Assembly (NCBI RefSeq): GCF_900111095.1
Contig: NZ_FOGB01000007.1
Location: 178,120-242,119, forward strand
DNA length: 64,000 bases
DNA from: Amphritea atlantica
GTDB lineage: Bacteria; Pseudomonadota; Gammaproteobacteria; Pseudomonadales; Balneatricaceae
Direction: 5' to 3'
Shown piece after piece: positions 16,347 through 24,690 of the stretch. The first letter of the stretch is position 1. Each line of letters begins with the position of its first letter. The notes below the pieces were generated by a model. It was not told where the DNA came from. It searched no databases and saw only the letters and a list, made by a program, of their open reading frames with translations. A program made the translations under genes and the position numbers.

Positions 16347-17381
16347 ATGCTGGGGGCAAAGAATCAACAGGGAACGCCGGTGGACTGGTGGTTTATCTAT
16401 AAAACTCCTGAGCATACAGGAACCTCCGAGAATCAGGGGTACGAGTTCTTCTATTTTGATTCACAAAGCGCAGCCCTGGATTTGTCACCCACCGGGCTGA
16501 ACCAGGATAATCAGGCCCTGGGATACACCCTGGCCGAAATTTTTAGCGCCCCGCAGAGCACCGGTTATATTGCCTATAACGACGAGCACATTGACGCGGA
16601 AAAAAACAAGTCGGAAAAAGGCCATTGTAAAGGGGTGCTCGCCTTTGACAAGGCGAGTGATTCAGCGCTCTATCTCCTGCATTCAACCCCCAGATTTCCC
16701 GTCAACAAAGAGGCGACACTGCCGGACGACGAGATGATCTATGGGCAGACCTTTATCTGTATCACACTACCCGACTACCAGACGGCCAATCGTATCGCGC
16801 AACAGATGCTGAGTCAGCAAAACCCGCAGGTGCTGACAGAATGTTCACGTATTCCCTCCTCTCTGCAGGATGATGAACCTCTTTCGCAGCTGTTTCATGG
16901 ACGCGGGATCAACGAATCGGAGATTCCCTCGACGCTGTCCTTCAGTTCGCGGGGAGGTAAACCGTTTCTGCTGACAGCCAAAAGTAGAAAATGGGGTAAA
17001 GACTTCTGGCTCGATCTGGTTTCACCGCAACTGAAATGCGATCTGGTGGTTGAGACCTGGCGAAGGGGCGCGGTGACACCCATGCAGGACAGTTTGTCTA
17101 CCGAGTATGATGACGATACTCTTACCCTGGACTTCAAAATCCCCCCGTCACTGAACTATGAGTGGCACTATACCAAGGACCACGCCAAATGGGCGGTGGC
17201 CCTGAAAAACAACACCTCTTCGTTACCCTGGGTCTGTATTGCCGACCTCAATCGCATGGTATCCCAGGAGAAACGCGGTGGTGGAAGTTTATGCTTCCAG
17301 GACAGTCAGTTGTGGCAAGCCTTGAAAAACGCCGAAGAAAAGTTACACCAGCCAGCTCAACCGGATTCGGCTCAGACCTAA
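16347..17381 (+). CDS. DNase II-family (acid endonuclease) homologue
   Basis: A 344-aa protein that aligns over its full length with animal DNase II. It begins NQQGTPVDWWFIYK (cf. GDSGQPVDWFVVYK in the animal enzyme), then GHCKGVLAFD with the first catalytic HxK (His93, Lys95) and YGQTFICITL. The second HxK is KDHAKWAVAL (His279, Lys281), and WVCIADLNRM with EKRGGGSLCF follows. Family members cut DNA without metal ions through a phospholipase-D-like pseudodimer and are known mainly from animals, with sporadic bacterial cases. The usual signal peptide is absent: the conserved domain starts at residue 6. GGAGA nine bases before the ATG supports this start. It is divergent from the repeat protein and convergent with the phosphoesterase gene. 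Confidence 0.88.
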   Translation: MLGAKNQQGTPVDWWFIYKTPEHTGTSENQGYEFFYFDSQSAALDLSPTGLNQDNQALGYTLAEIFSAPQSTGYIAYNDEHIDAEKNKSEKGHCKGVLAFDKASDSALYLLHSTPRFPVNKEATLPDDEMIYGQTFICITLPDYQTANRIAQQMLSQQNPQVLTECSRIPSSLQDDEPLSQLFHGRGINESEIPSTLSFSSRGGKPFLLTAKSRKWGKDFWLDLVSPQLKCDLVVETWRRGAVTPMQDSLSTEYDDDTLTLDFKIPPSLNYEWHYTKDHAKWAVALKNNTSSLPWVCIADLNRMVSQEKRGGGSLCFQDSQLWQALKNAEEKLHQPAQPDSAQT

Positions 17382-17396
17382 TGCCACCCCCTGAAC

Positions 17397-17425
17397 GCGG
17401 ATGATGCTGCTTTAGCACCATCCGC
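17397..17425. terminator. Intergenic hairpin between convergent genes
   Basis: GCGGATG-a-TGCT pairs with AGCA-c-CATCCGC around a 5-nt loop in the 50-bp gap between the DNase II and phosphoesterase genes. No T run follows on either strand, so termination efficiency is uncertain. Confidence 0.5.
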
Positions 17426-17431
17426 TCTCAT

Positions 17432-19609
17432 CTAACGTTCAGGCGGGAAGGATTTATCATAAGGCGGTGTTAATGTCGGTGCATCGGTTCTCGCCTGATC
17501 CGCCTCAAAGACTGCCTCAAAGGTGGGCGCAACATTAATTCGATCACCCAGTCCCCACAATGGTTTGGGAACACCAAACCAGTCCAGCAGAGTCGCGGCA
17601 AAAGAGGTTGAATCGAAGGGAGTCTCTCCCTCTGCTCTGATCACAGATTGCTCCCTGATCCAGGGAGAAACCATAATGGTAGGGACCCGTGGTCCCATCA
17701 GGTCGTAGGCAAAGCCATTGTTAAGGTCGTTTGGCCAGGGTTTCTTTGCGTAAGGTGGAGCAACATGGTCATAGATGCCGCCGTTCTTATCGAACGTAAC
17801 AACCAGCAGGGTGTTTTTCCAGCCAGGTCCACTTTTGATCGCTTCGTAGATCTCGTTGAGTTCCCTCTCTCCGGGGACCAGATCCCCTCCCGGGTGGTAA
17901 GAGGTCGCCCCCTTAGGGGCGATCCAACCTGGCTCAAGATAACTGAATGCCGGCAGATTTCCATGTCGGGCATCCTGCTTGAACTGTTGAATACTGGAAA
18001 GAAACTGTGTTGGATTTGCATCAACTGAAGGAACCTGCCCCTGGAGATACAACTGGTAGGTAAAGACCACGTTTTCCCACAGTACTGAGTTATATATTTT
18101 CCAATCGCTAATCCCCTGACTCCAGAGCGTTTTCCAGATGGATTGGCGGTGGGAAGATTCCGGCCAGTTAGCGTAAATACTCCCCCCCTCCCAGGTGCCT
18201 AGTCTGTTAAAGGCAGAACCGGTAATGGAGAAAGCGCGATTGACGTCCGTTCCTCCAGGCATTGAACAGAACCAACGATCAGAAATGGCGAAATGACGAG
18301 CCAGGCCATTGAGTACCGGCAACTGCTGCGGACTGAAGGTCTCCATTACCTGTGGGTTGGCGTTATTGAGGATAAATCCCCCCATATCGGGGGTGGCGCG
18401 CCCCCAGTACCCCGGTTCTTCAGCAAACATCTGTTGCAGATTATCGGTGGTGTCGTGAAATGGATCCTGATCAAGTGCGACGAGGTTATACTGGGTGCTC
18501 AGCTCCCCGGCCTGAAACTTGCTGACGAAAACCCGATTGTCTCCATCGTTATTAAAATATTCGCGACTGGTGCCATCAAATGGTTCCTGTGAACCGATGT
18601 AATGGCAACCCTGGTCGCCCTTCTCATAAAGCCAGCCGCAAACGTTATCGAAGGAGCGGCTCTCCAGCATGTAATAGACCACATGTTTAATTTTGGAGCG
18701 CATGAAATCGAGAGTGCCTGGTGTAGCGGCCCGCTCTGTTTGCACCGGGATACGGGGCTGAAAACTGGTCAGCAGGCTGTTGCCATCAATAGCTGATGGC
18801 AGTTTACCCTCATGTACCGGCCCCGTGAGCACGTCCGGCTGTTCAGGGTCAAACTGCCACAGACGATAGTTACCTTTGGCAGGATTCCATTCCAGTACAT
18901 GATAGCCGATCGCAGTGAGCTCACTGCTCTCATCCACTTTATCCCATTGACCCTGTTGCACCGCAGGTAATGAAAGCGGAGTTGCCAGTTGCGGGTCAAA
19001 ACTCCATAAACGAAACGCTTTACGATCAGGCAGGCGGTCCAGTACATAATTGCCAATCGGAATCAGTGTGTGGCCCGACTTTATTAATGGAAAACCGTTC
19101 TGCGGGCTGTATGATACTGGCAGTGGATCGGATTTGAAGCCTGACACGCCCTGGGGATCGAAATTCCATAGTTCAAATGTTCCACGCCCCCTGGCGGGAA
19201 TCAAATTCAGGACAAAACTGGTCATGGGAATAAGGTCCAGATTCTGGCCCTCATCCGGGTTGCTGCTATAGGTGTGACGGTATTTGCCCCAGAATTTAGT
19301 CTTGCTCCAGAAACCGCTCTCGATTGAGGTGCCATTTAGCGGGTCGGCAGCTTCGGGGTTGAACTCGATCAGGTTGAACTGATAGCCCTCATCCCCGTGC
19401 TGTTTACACAGAGGGCTCCACTGCAAAAGATACCCCCCTATCTGAGCCATACGCCAGTTACAGTCAAAAGAAGTATCTGCGGCGAGTGTAACCGGGGTGA
19501 AAAACGCCTCTGCATGGGGATCAACCCGGTACAGTGTATAGGCATCGCTTTTCTGATTTCGACAAATTAAAAAGTCGAAAGAGGGTCGTCTTTGAGAGGG
19601 CTGGCTCAT
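17432..19609 (-). CDS. Phosphoesterase/phospholipase C-like protein with N-terminal repeat domain
   Basis: A 725-aa protein. Residues about 10-285 hold around five repeats of about 45 residues built on IGxYVLxxxP...F-x-LW-x-FDP, suggesting a propeller. Residues about 300-700 are the PLC/AcpA phosphoesterase domain: IKHVVYYMLESRSFDNVCGW, MPGGTDVNRAF, TFDKNGGIYDHVAPP and GPRVPTIMVSPWI. Members hydrolyse phospholipids or phosphomonoesters. Two usual signatures are altered: ENRSFD reads ESRSFD (316-321) and DEHGG reads DKNGG (607-611). Both contain metal ligands in characterised relatives, so activity may be changed or lost. No Sec or Tat signal is seen, though many homologues have one. Confidence 0.82.
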   Translation of the reverse strand: MSQPSQRRPSFDFLICRNQKSDAYTLYRVDPHAEAFFTPVTLAADTSFDCNWRMAQIGGYLLQWSPLCKQHGDEGYQFNLIEFNPEAADPLNGTSIESGFWSKTKFWGKYRHTYSSNPDEGQNLDLIPMTSFVLNLIPARGRGTFELWNFDPQGVSGFKSDPLPVSYSPQNGFPLIKSGHTLIPIGNYVLDRLPDRKAFRLWSFDPQLATPLSLPAVQQGQWDKVDESSELTAIGYHVLEWNPAKGNYRLWQFDPEQPDVLTGPVHEGKLPSAIDGNSLLTSFQPRIPVQTERAATPGTLDFMRSKIKHVVYYMLESRSFDNVCGWLYEKGDQGCHYIGSQEPFDGTSREYFNNDGDNRVFVSKFQAGELSTQYNLVALDQDPFHDTTDNLQQMFAEEPGYWGRATPDMGGFILNNANPQVMETFSPQQLPVLNGLARHFAISDRWFCSMPGGTDVNRAFSITGSAFNRLGTWEGGSIYANWPESSHRQSIWKTLWSQGISDWKIYNSVLWENVVFTYQLYLQGQVPSVDANPTQFLSSIQQFKQDARHGNLPAFSYLEPGWIAPKGATSYHPGGDLVPGERELNEIYEAIKSGPGWKNTLLVVTFDKNGGIYDHVAPPYAKKPWPNDLNNGFAYDLMGPRVPTIMVSPWIREQSVIRAEGETPFDSTSFAATLLDWFGVPKPLWGLGDRINVAPTFEAVFEADQARTDAPTLTPPYDKSFPPER

Positions 19610-19785
19610 AGTGTTACTCTTTTTTATAGTGTTATATAACGGGCTATTGAAAAGCGATCTGCTTACGCTGAGTGCTCAATTTTTATTGGAGCAATTCACC
19701 CTATCGCATCAGCTGCCGATGATGGTTTTCGAAGCACATTTAAGTGAGTATTCGCATAATTTGTGCGACTGAACAAGCTTTGCGG

Positions 19786-20019
19786 CTAGTTGGATAGTCT
19801 TTTCTCCATAATCTCATCTGCGTCTTCTATCTCTTGCAGGCCATGCATAATTTCAGGAATCACTTTGATAATCTGGATAATGCTAAAAACTAAAATACCG
19901 TGGTGGGTGCTCAGTGTGAAGTCATTCAGCGTGTGAATCGTTTCATATCCAGACGTGATAAAAAGGATGAGCGCGCTTAGCAGGATCAGGTAAGGACTGT
20001 TGGTTATAGTATTTAACAT
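19786..20019 (-). CDS. Small two-helix membrane protein, 77 aa
   Basis: MLNTITNSPYLILLSALILF and a second hydrophobic stretch (HHGILVFSIIQIIKVIPEIM) flank a polar loop with SGYETIHTLNDF. The tail is acidic (EIEDADEIMEKR). GGAAAG precedes the ATG at a workable distance. Short proteins with this SxE...HHG layout are common in proteobacteria without known function. It lies alone between the phosphoesterase gene and another hypothetical gene on the same strand. Confidence 0.65.
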   Translation of the reverse strand: MLNTITNSPYLILLSALILFITSGYETIHTLNDFTLSTHHGILVFSIIQIIKVIPEIMHGLQEIEDADEIMEKRLSN

Positions 20020-20258
20020 AGGGCTTTCCGGTTATTGTTATAGCCGTCTAAAAAGTCAGATTTCCCCAATCTTAGGTATAAGATCTTTATGCTTCAATAG
20101 GTTATACAGGATTTGTCTATAAAGCAGGATGAATAGCAGCCGCCACAAACTGGCGTCATGGTATTTCAGGATAAAACCGGAAGTTGCTGTGTCAATGATA
20201 CAACGGCATGAAGAGAGTGAAGCGATTTATAGGCTCCCGGTTATCGAGAGCCTGAGTA

Positions 20259-20747
20259 TCAGATATCTGATACGCGTTTTGAGCAGGAATAAACACCGCC
20301 GTAGGAGTCAGATCTGGCTACCAGGTTTGATGCGGTTAACTCAAGTATTGTGGATGACTCCCGCAGACGGTGCGGGATCAAACTTTTTATATTGAGAAAA
20401 CTATCCAATTCAGGATGGCTCTGGTTGACTACATTTAACAGAGTTGCCGAAAGAATAAGCGAGTTACCTTTAACTTCCCAGTTGGAGCGATTTGATACGC
20501 CGTACTGGATCTCGGGAAAATTGGCTAATTTCAGCTTTAATGTTCCTGATCCGCTGGCCTGACCATCAGATTTGTAGTTGATAACATAGTCTACTTTCAT
20601 CCCTGTATCGGCCTCTTCCATGGTATGGGTACAGTTCCAGGTTCCAACCAGTTGTTGTGCATCGAACGGCCTGGAGTCATTGCCTCCAACCGCAGTTGAG
20701 ATAGATATAACGCATGCAAACAGTGCTATCACTTTACTTCGTTGCAT
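20259..20747 (-). CDS. Predicted exported protein of unknown function
   Basis: The longest frame starts at 20891, but MQRSKVIALFACVISISTAV at 20747 is a convincing signal peptide start, giving 162 aa. The mature part has LVGTWNCTHTMEEADTGMKV, a lipocalin-like GTW strand start, then beta-rich text up to a terminal YSCSK. The two cysteines could bridge the first and last strands. I do not recognise a named family. A periplasmic small beta-barrel binding protein is a guess from the pattern only. Confidence 0.55.
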   Translation of the reverse strand: MQRSKVIALFACVISISTAVGGNDSRPFDAQQLVGTWNCTHTMEEADTGMKVDYVINYKSDGQASGSGTLKLKLANFPEIQYGVSNRSNWEVKGNSLILSATLLNVVNQSHPELDSFLNIKSLIPHRLRESSTILELTASNLVARSDSYGGVYSCSKRVSDI

Positions 20748-21000
20748 ATACTCGGTTACCGCCAGGAAGGTTATATGGATCACCATACTGTATAGAGCGA
20801 AGCTTGCTGGCAGCTTAATACTCATTAGTGCAGCGTCACCTCTCAGAAGACGTTTATATGAGGCAATAAATATCATAGTGTTGTGTGGCAACCCGACAGA
20901 ATGACGGATAAAAGTAATCGCCGAATAGTTGATACAAGGAGCCAGTGTTCGTCGATTAAACAGAATTTATGAATATGTGCGCCAGGTGTTAATGCACTAT

Positions 21001-21381
21001 TTAATTCATCGAATGCAGACCAAACATATTCCCTTCGGTGTCCATCGCTAACGAGATGAATCCATGCTCACCAATTGACATTTTTGCTCTCTGAACTCTG
21101 CCACCAGCAGCATTAACTCTTGACTCCTGAACAGCACAATCTTCGCAGGAGAAGTAGATCAGCGTACTGTTTCCTCCTGCGGGAAACCCTTCCATTCTGA
21201 CCAAAGCACCGGTCGCGCCATATTTGTCCATATCTGCTGGAAAAGACAGCATCTCTACACCGGAATCATTAGGATCACTCAATAATTCCAGATGAACGCC
21301 GAGCACAGCTTCATAAAACTTTCGTGCTCTGGCCATCTGGTCTACATAAATTTCAAACCACACAACAGGGTTATCAGACAT
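21001..21381 (-). CDS. VOC-superfamily protein
   Basis: The reading frame extends to 21465, but the VOC domain begins at MSDNPVVWFEIYVDQMARAR (start 21381), with GAGG eight bases before it, giving 126 aa. It shows the PhnB/glyoxalase-like order: VWFEIYVDQMARARKFYEAV, then IYFSCEDCAVQESRVNAAGG, then ISLAMDTEGNMFGLHS. This subgroup is often annotated as predicted lactoylglutathione-lyase-like enzymes, but function is unproven. It is not obviously linked to neighbours. Confidence 0.8.
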   Translation of the reverse strand: MSDNPVVWFEIYVDQMARARKFYEAVLGVHLELLSDPNDSGVEMLSFPADMDKYGATGALVRMEGFPAGGNSTLIYFSCEDCAVQESRVNAAGGRVQRAKMSIGEHGFISLAMDTEGNMFGLHSMN

Positions 21382-21481
21382 AGCCAGTACCTCAATGTTA
21401 TCTTCCCGCCTGACGATTAGTAGCCCCTCTATGGGTAGGAAAGTGTATGTCAGCGGTGCTGACATACACTGTAGTTCAAAA

Positions 21482-21507
21482 TAAAAAAGGCAGCCATATG
21501 GCTGCCT
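21482..21507 (-). terminator. Terminator of the propionyl-CoA synthetase gene
   Basis: AGGCAGCC (21488-21495) pairs with GGCTGCCT (21500-21507) around ATAT, and on the minus strand a T run follows. It lies 33 bp after the stop. Confidence 0.85.
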
Positions 21508-21539
21508 GAAAGGTAGTAAAACACTTTAATCCGTCAAGA

Positions 21540-23429
21540 TCAGCTTACCAGGCCATTTCGCCCCATGATCTCCTGAATTTCTGGCAGTGATGCCGGATCA
21601 TCGATGGTAGACGGGACAGTGTAATCCTGACCATCGGCAATCTGACGCAGCAGTTTACGCAGGATCTTACCGGAACGGGTCTTCGGCAGACGCTGAACCA
21701 CAATCGCACGACGGAAGCAGGCCACCGCACCGATCTCTTTACGCACCATCGCAACCAGCTCTGATTCGAGCTGCGCTGCATCGATCTCAACACCGTTCTT
21801 AAGCAGCACCAGACCGATGGGTTGCTGTCCTTTCAGCGGATCATTGATGCCGATAACGGCACACTCGGCAACGGCCGGATGGTCAGCTACGATCTCTTCC
21901 ATCTCGCCGGTCGAGAGTCGATGGCCCGCGACATTGATCACATCATCGGTGCGCCCCATGATGAACACATAGCCATCTTCATCTTTATAACCGCCATCTC
22001 CTGAGCAGTAATAACCTGGAAACTCTGACAGATAACCGGTACGGAAACGCTCAAAATCACCCCATACGGTTGGCAGGCAGCTTGGCGGCAAAGGGAGTTT
22101 AATGGCAATATTGCCCTGCTCCCCATTAGGCAGCTCGTTACCCTCATGGTCCAGAATCTGGATATTAAAGCCACTGACTGGCACCGTCGCTGAACCCGGC
22201 TTGGGTTCAAGCATCTCTACACCGGTCAGGTTACCGCAGATCGCCCAGCCAGTTTCCGTCTGCCACCAGTGATCGATAACCGGCTTACCCAGAGTCTCTT
22301 TGGTCCAGTGGTAGGTGGGCGGATCAAGCCGCTCGCCCGCCATAAAGACCGTTTCCAGCTTGCTCAGATCATACTGCTTCAGAAATTCAGAGTTGGGATC
22401 CTCTTTCTTGATCGCCCGGAATGCTGTCGGGGCAGCAAACAGCGCTTTAGCGCCATACTCGGCACACACACGCCAGAATGCACCGGCATCCGGAGTTTTG
22501 ATCGGCTTGCCTTCGTAAACGATGGTGGTACAACCTGCCAACAGTGGACCGTACACAATATAGGAGTGCCCTACTACCCAGCCGACATCGGAGGCCGCCC
22601 AGAACACTTCACCCGGTTCCATGTTGTAGATCGCTTTCATACTGTATTTAAGCGCCACCGCGTGACCACCGTTATCGCGTACCACACCTTTTGGCTTACC
22701 CGTTGTGCCGGAGGTGTAAAGAATATACAGAGGGTCTGTCGCATTTACGGGGGTGCAATCCGCTGGTTCTGCAGTGGCAACCGCCTGCGCCCAATCAATA
22801 TCGCGACCTTCGATCATCGATGCGGCCACTTGTGGACGCTGGAAAATGATACAGCTATCAGGCTTATGAGCAGACTTCTCAATCGCTTCATCCAGCAGCG
22901 GCTTATATTCAATCACTTTAGCAATCTCAATGCCGCATGAGGCAGTCACTACTACCTTTGGCTCTGCATCGTCGATCCTGACGGCCAGTTCATGTGCCGC
23001 GAAACCGCCAAAAACAACGGAGTGGATCGCTCCAAGCCGGGCTACGGCAAGCATGGCGATAACCGCTTCAGCGATCATCGGCATATAGATAACAACCCGA
23101 TCGCCCTTCTCAACGCCCTGAGACTTCAGAACGCCAGCAAAGGTTGCCACAGCATCGCGCAATTCAGAATAGGTGTAGCGCTGTTTAGTCTCTGTGACAG
23201 GCGAATCATAGATCAGTGCATCCTGATCACCACGGCCACTTTCAACATGGTAGTCCAGTGCCAGATAAGCGGTATTCATCTCGCCATCAGCAAACCAGCG
23301 ATCAATACCATTTTCATCTTTGCTCAGGATCGTCTCAGGGGCTTTAAACCACTTGATCGCTTCAGCTTTCTCCGCCCAGAAAGCCTCAGGAGTTTCGATC
23401 GATCTTCTGTATTCTTCTTTATATGACAT
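21540..23429 (-). CDS. prpE: Propionyl-CoA synthetase (AMP-forming, PrpE-type)
   Basis: A 629-aa acyl-CoA synthetase of the ANL superfamily. Motifs are ILYTSGTTGKPKGVV (ATP-binding loop), WWQTETGW, YCSGDGGYKDEDGYVFIMGRTDDVINVAGHRLS and the PKTRSGKILRK end with the acetylatable lysine. Length, the N-terminal EYRRSIETPEAFWAEKAEAI and overall sequence match PrpE more than Acs. It would activate propionate (and some acetate) to the CoA thioester. Other prp genes are not adjacent. Two ATTGTCGACAAT-type sequences lie 150-250 bp upstream, suggesting control by a GntR/FadR-type regulator. Confidence 0.88.
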   Translation of the reverse strand: MSYKEEYRRSIETPEAFWAEKAEAIKWFKAPETILSKDENGIDRWFADGEMNTAYLALDYHVESGRGDQDALIYDSPVTETKQRYTYSELRDAVATFAGVLKSQGVEKGDRVVIYMPMIAEAVIAMLAVARLGAIHSVVFGGFAAHELAVRIDDAEPKVVVTASCGIEIAKVIEYKPLLDEAIEKSAHKPDSCIIFQRPQVAASMIEGRDIDWAQAVATAEPADCTPVNATDPLYILYTSGTTGKPKGVVRDNGGHAVALKYSMKAIYNMEPGEVFWAASDVGWVVGHSYIVYGPLLAGCTTIVYEGKPIKTPDAGAFWRVCAEYGAKALFAAPTAFRAIKKEDPNSEFLKQYDLSKLETVFMAGERLDPPTYHWTKETLGKPVIDHWWQTETGWAICGNLTGVEMLEPKPGSATVPVSGFNIQILDHEGNELPNGEQGNIAIKLPLPPSCLPTVWGDFERFRTGYLSEFPGYYCSGDGGYKDEDGYVFIMGRTDDVINVAGHRLSTGEMEEIVADHPAVAECAVIGINDPLKGQQPIGLVLLKNGVEIDAAQLESELVAMVRKEIGAVACFRRAIVVQRLPKTRSGKILRKLLRQIADGQDYTVPSTIDDPASLPEIQEIMGRNGLVS

Positions 23430-23580
23430 AGCACTGGCCCTTCGCTGTAACCATTATTATATGTTTCAGACCGGCATCACCTACTTTTGTTATAGGCTTA
23501 TCATTGTTGTCTGCAGGTGCCGCCTCATGTGTCACACTCTAACCGAGAAGCAGGCAAAATAAACTAATACAAAAGGCTAA

Positions 23581-23592
23581 ATTGTCTACGAT
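23581..23592. promoter_or_regulatory. Operator-like site, imperfect copy, upstream of prpE
   Basis: ATTGTCTACGAT matches 10 of 12 positions of the perfect palindrome at 23664-23675. It lies about 150 bp upstream of the prpE start. Paired sites of this type are common for dimeric GntR regulators. Confidence 0.45.
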
Positions 23593-23663
23593 ATGCCGAT
23601 AATTTTCAGATAAATTGCTTTTTTATGACTAAATATGCGACTACAAAATAGTGACATAGATCA

Positions 23664-23675
23664 ATTGTCGACAAT
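23664..23675. promoter_or_regulatory. Perfect palindrome ATTGTCGACAAT, GntR-type operator
   Basis: A 12-bp perfect inverted repeat in the 337-bp region upstream of prpE. TTGTCGACAA-type sequences are typical of FadR-subfamily GntR regulators, including those of propionate catabolism genes in proteobacteria. The regulator gene is not in the window. Confidence 0.6.
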
Positions 23676-23715
23676 CCTGACTTTGTAATTTTGGACATGC
23701 CGTTCAAAAAGGCAT

Positions 23716-23740
23716 AAAAAAAGCTGCCAGAAGGCAGCTT
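23716..23740 (-). terminator. Terminator of panD
   Basis: AAGCTGCC (23721-23728) pairs with GGCAGCTT (23733-23740); a T run follows on the minus strand. It is 26 bp past the panD stop. Confidence 0.85.
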
Positions 23741-23766
23741 GAGGAAACAGATTTGCCAGGGGGTTG

Positions 23767-24201
23767 TCAGTTATTTTCCTGAACTGCGATGCTGTTTTTA
23801 ATGCCAGTCATGATATTACGCTGATGCAGCTCCTCATCACTGACCCGGTGAGCATCGTTCTCATTTTTAGCGTTTTCAAAATAGCATAGGGTTGGCTGAA
23901 AACTCTCAGCCTCCTGCTCATCCAGTTGCACATAGGAACAGATGATGAGCAGATCACCTTTTGAAGCGCGGTGTGCCGCAGCCCCGTTAACAGAGATAAT
24001 ACCGCTGTTGTCTTCACCACGAATTGCGTAGGTAGTGAAGCGCTCACCGTTATTAATGTTGTAGATATGTATCTGTTCGTACTCCTTAATGCCGGAGCGT
24101 TCGAGTAACACACCGTCAATTGCACAGGAGCCTTCATAGTGAAGCTCAGCATGGGTTACCGTAACCCGATGAAGTTTTGCTTTTAAGAATGTTTGCAGCA
24201 T
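23767..24201 (-). CDS. panD: Aspartate 1-decarboxylase
   Basis: [20 protein letters not shown] starts the PanD fold, and YEGSCAIDG holds the Gly-Ser self-cleavage site that generates the catalytic pyruvoyl group. It makes beta-alanine for pantothenate. The longer frame begins at 24264, but the start at 24201 matches the family N-terminus. The protein is about 144 aa, roughly 18 longer than E. coli PanD because of a polar C-terminal tail ([19 protein letters not shown]). panB and panC are not adjacent. Confidence 0.92.
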   Translation of the reverse strand: MLQTFLKAKLHRVTVTHAELHYEGSCAIDGVLLERSGIKEYEQIHIYNINNGERFTTYAIRGEDNSGIISVNGAAAHRASKGDLLIICSYVQLDEQEAESFQPTLCYFENAKNENDAHRVSDEELHQRNIMTGIKNSIAVQENN

Positions 24202-24389
24202 ATTAATGACCTGAGTCTCAAACAGCCGGGTAACCGACTTAAACCTTGCTGAAATATTCAGCATACCTCTGCCAGTGTCGCGTTATATTGCAATCACCAG
24301 CACCAGGCCGATTCATCGGCCCCATCACAGCCGCAGCCATGGACACTTTTTCAGATCTGTTTACAGCCCTGAAACAAAGCGAACGATAT

Positions 24390-24436
24390 AAGGTAAAGCA
24401 AACTATAAGTGATGTTATAAGTTTGCTTACCTTTTT
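24390..24436. other. Long AT-rich hairpin followed by T run
   Basis: AAGGTAAAGCAAACTATAA (24390-24408) and TTATAAGTTTGCTTACCTT (24415-24433) form a nearly complete 19-bp stem with one bulge on each arm and a GTGATG loop. TTT follows on the plus strand. It stands alone in the 489-bp gap between panD and the iron-uptake pair. It may end an unannotated plus-strand transcript (a small RNA) or be a regulatory dyad. The rest of the gap before 24620 shows nothing I can name. Confidence 0.45.
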
Positions 24437-24619
24437 CGCGGGGCAATTGTACCAGCTAATTTTAAAATTTTAAGCAATTTATCAGCAGGGATACACGCTT
24501 TACATCTATCAGATCACAGCGACACAGAGGTCCAATGTTGTTTACCCATAAAAAGCAGCGTGATTTTTCTGGTCGTGTTTTTCCTGATTCTGTTATGCAT
24601 GATTCTGACGTCATGAATG

Positions 24620-24648
24620 TTGCACTTGCTTTCGCGAATCTATATGAT
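24620..24648 (+). promoter_or_regulatory. Sigma70 promoter of the cupredoxin-FTR1 operon
   Basis: TTGCAC (24620-24625) and TATGAT (24643-24648) are separated by 17 bp. The start codon is 43 bp further on. The -10 overlaps a Fur box. Confidence 0.7.
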
Positions 24649-24658
24649 AATCATTATT
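24640..24658 (+). promoter_or_regulatory. Fur box
   Basis: The 19 bases contain GATAATCATTAT and match about 14 of 19 positions of the consensus GATAATGATAATCATTATC. A repressor here would cover the -10 element, the usual arrangement for iron-repressed uptake genes. Confidence 0.7.
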
Positions 24659-24690
24659 ATTAACTATTAATGTAATTCTGAGACTTTGCT

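Noticed and set aside
13881..20747. Prophage or integrative element around the accessory cluster
   Set aside because: No integrase, transposase, tRNA, attachment repeat or phage structural gene is present. Transfer is possible but not supported by element structure.
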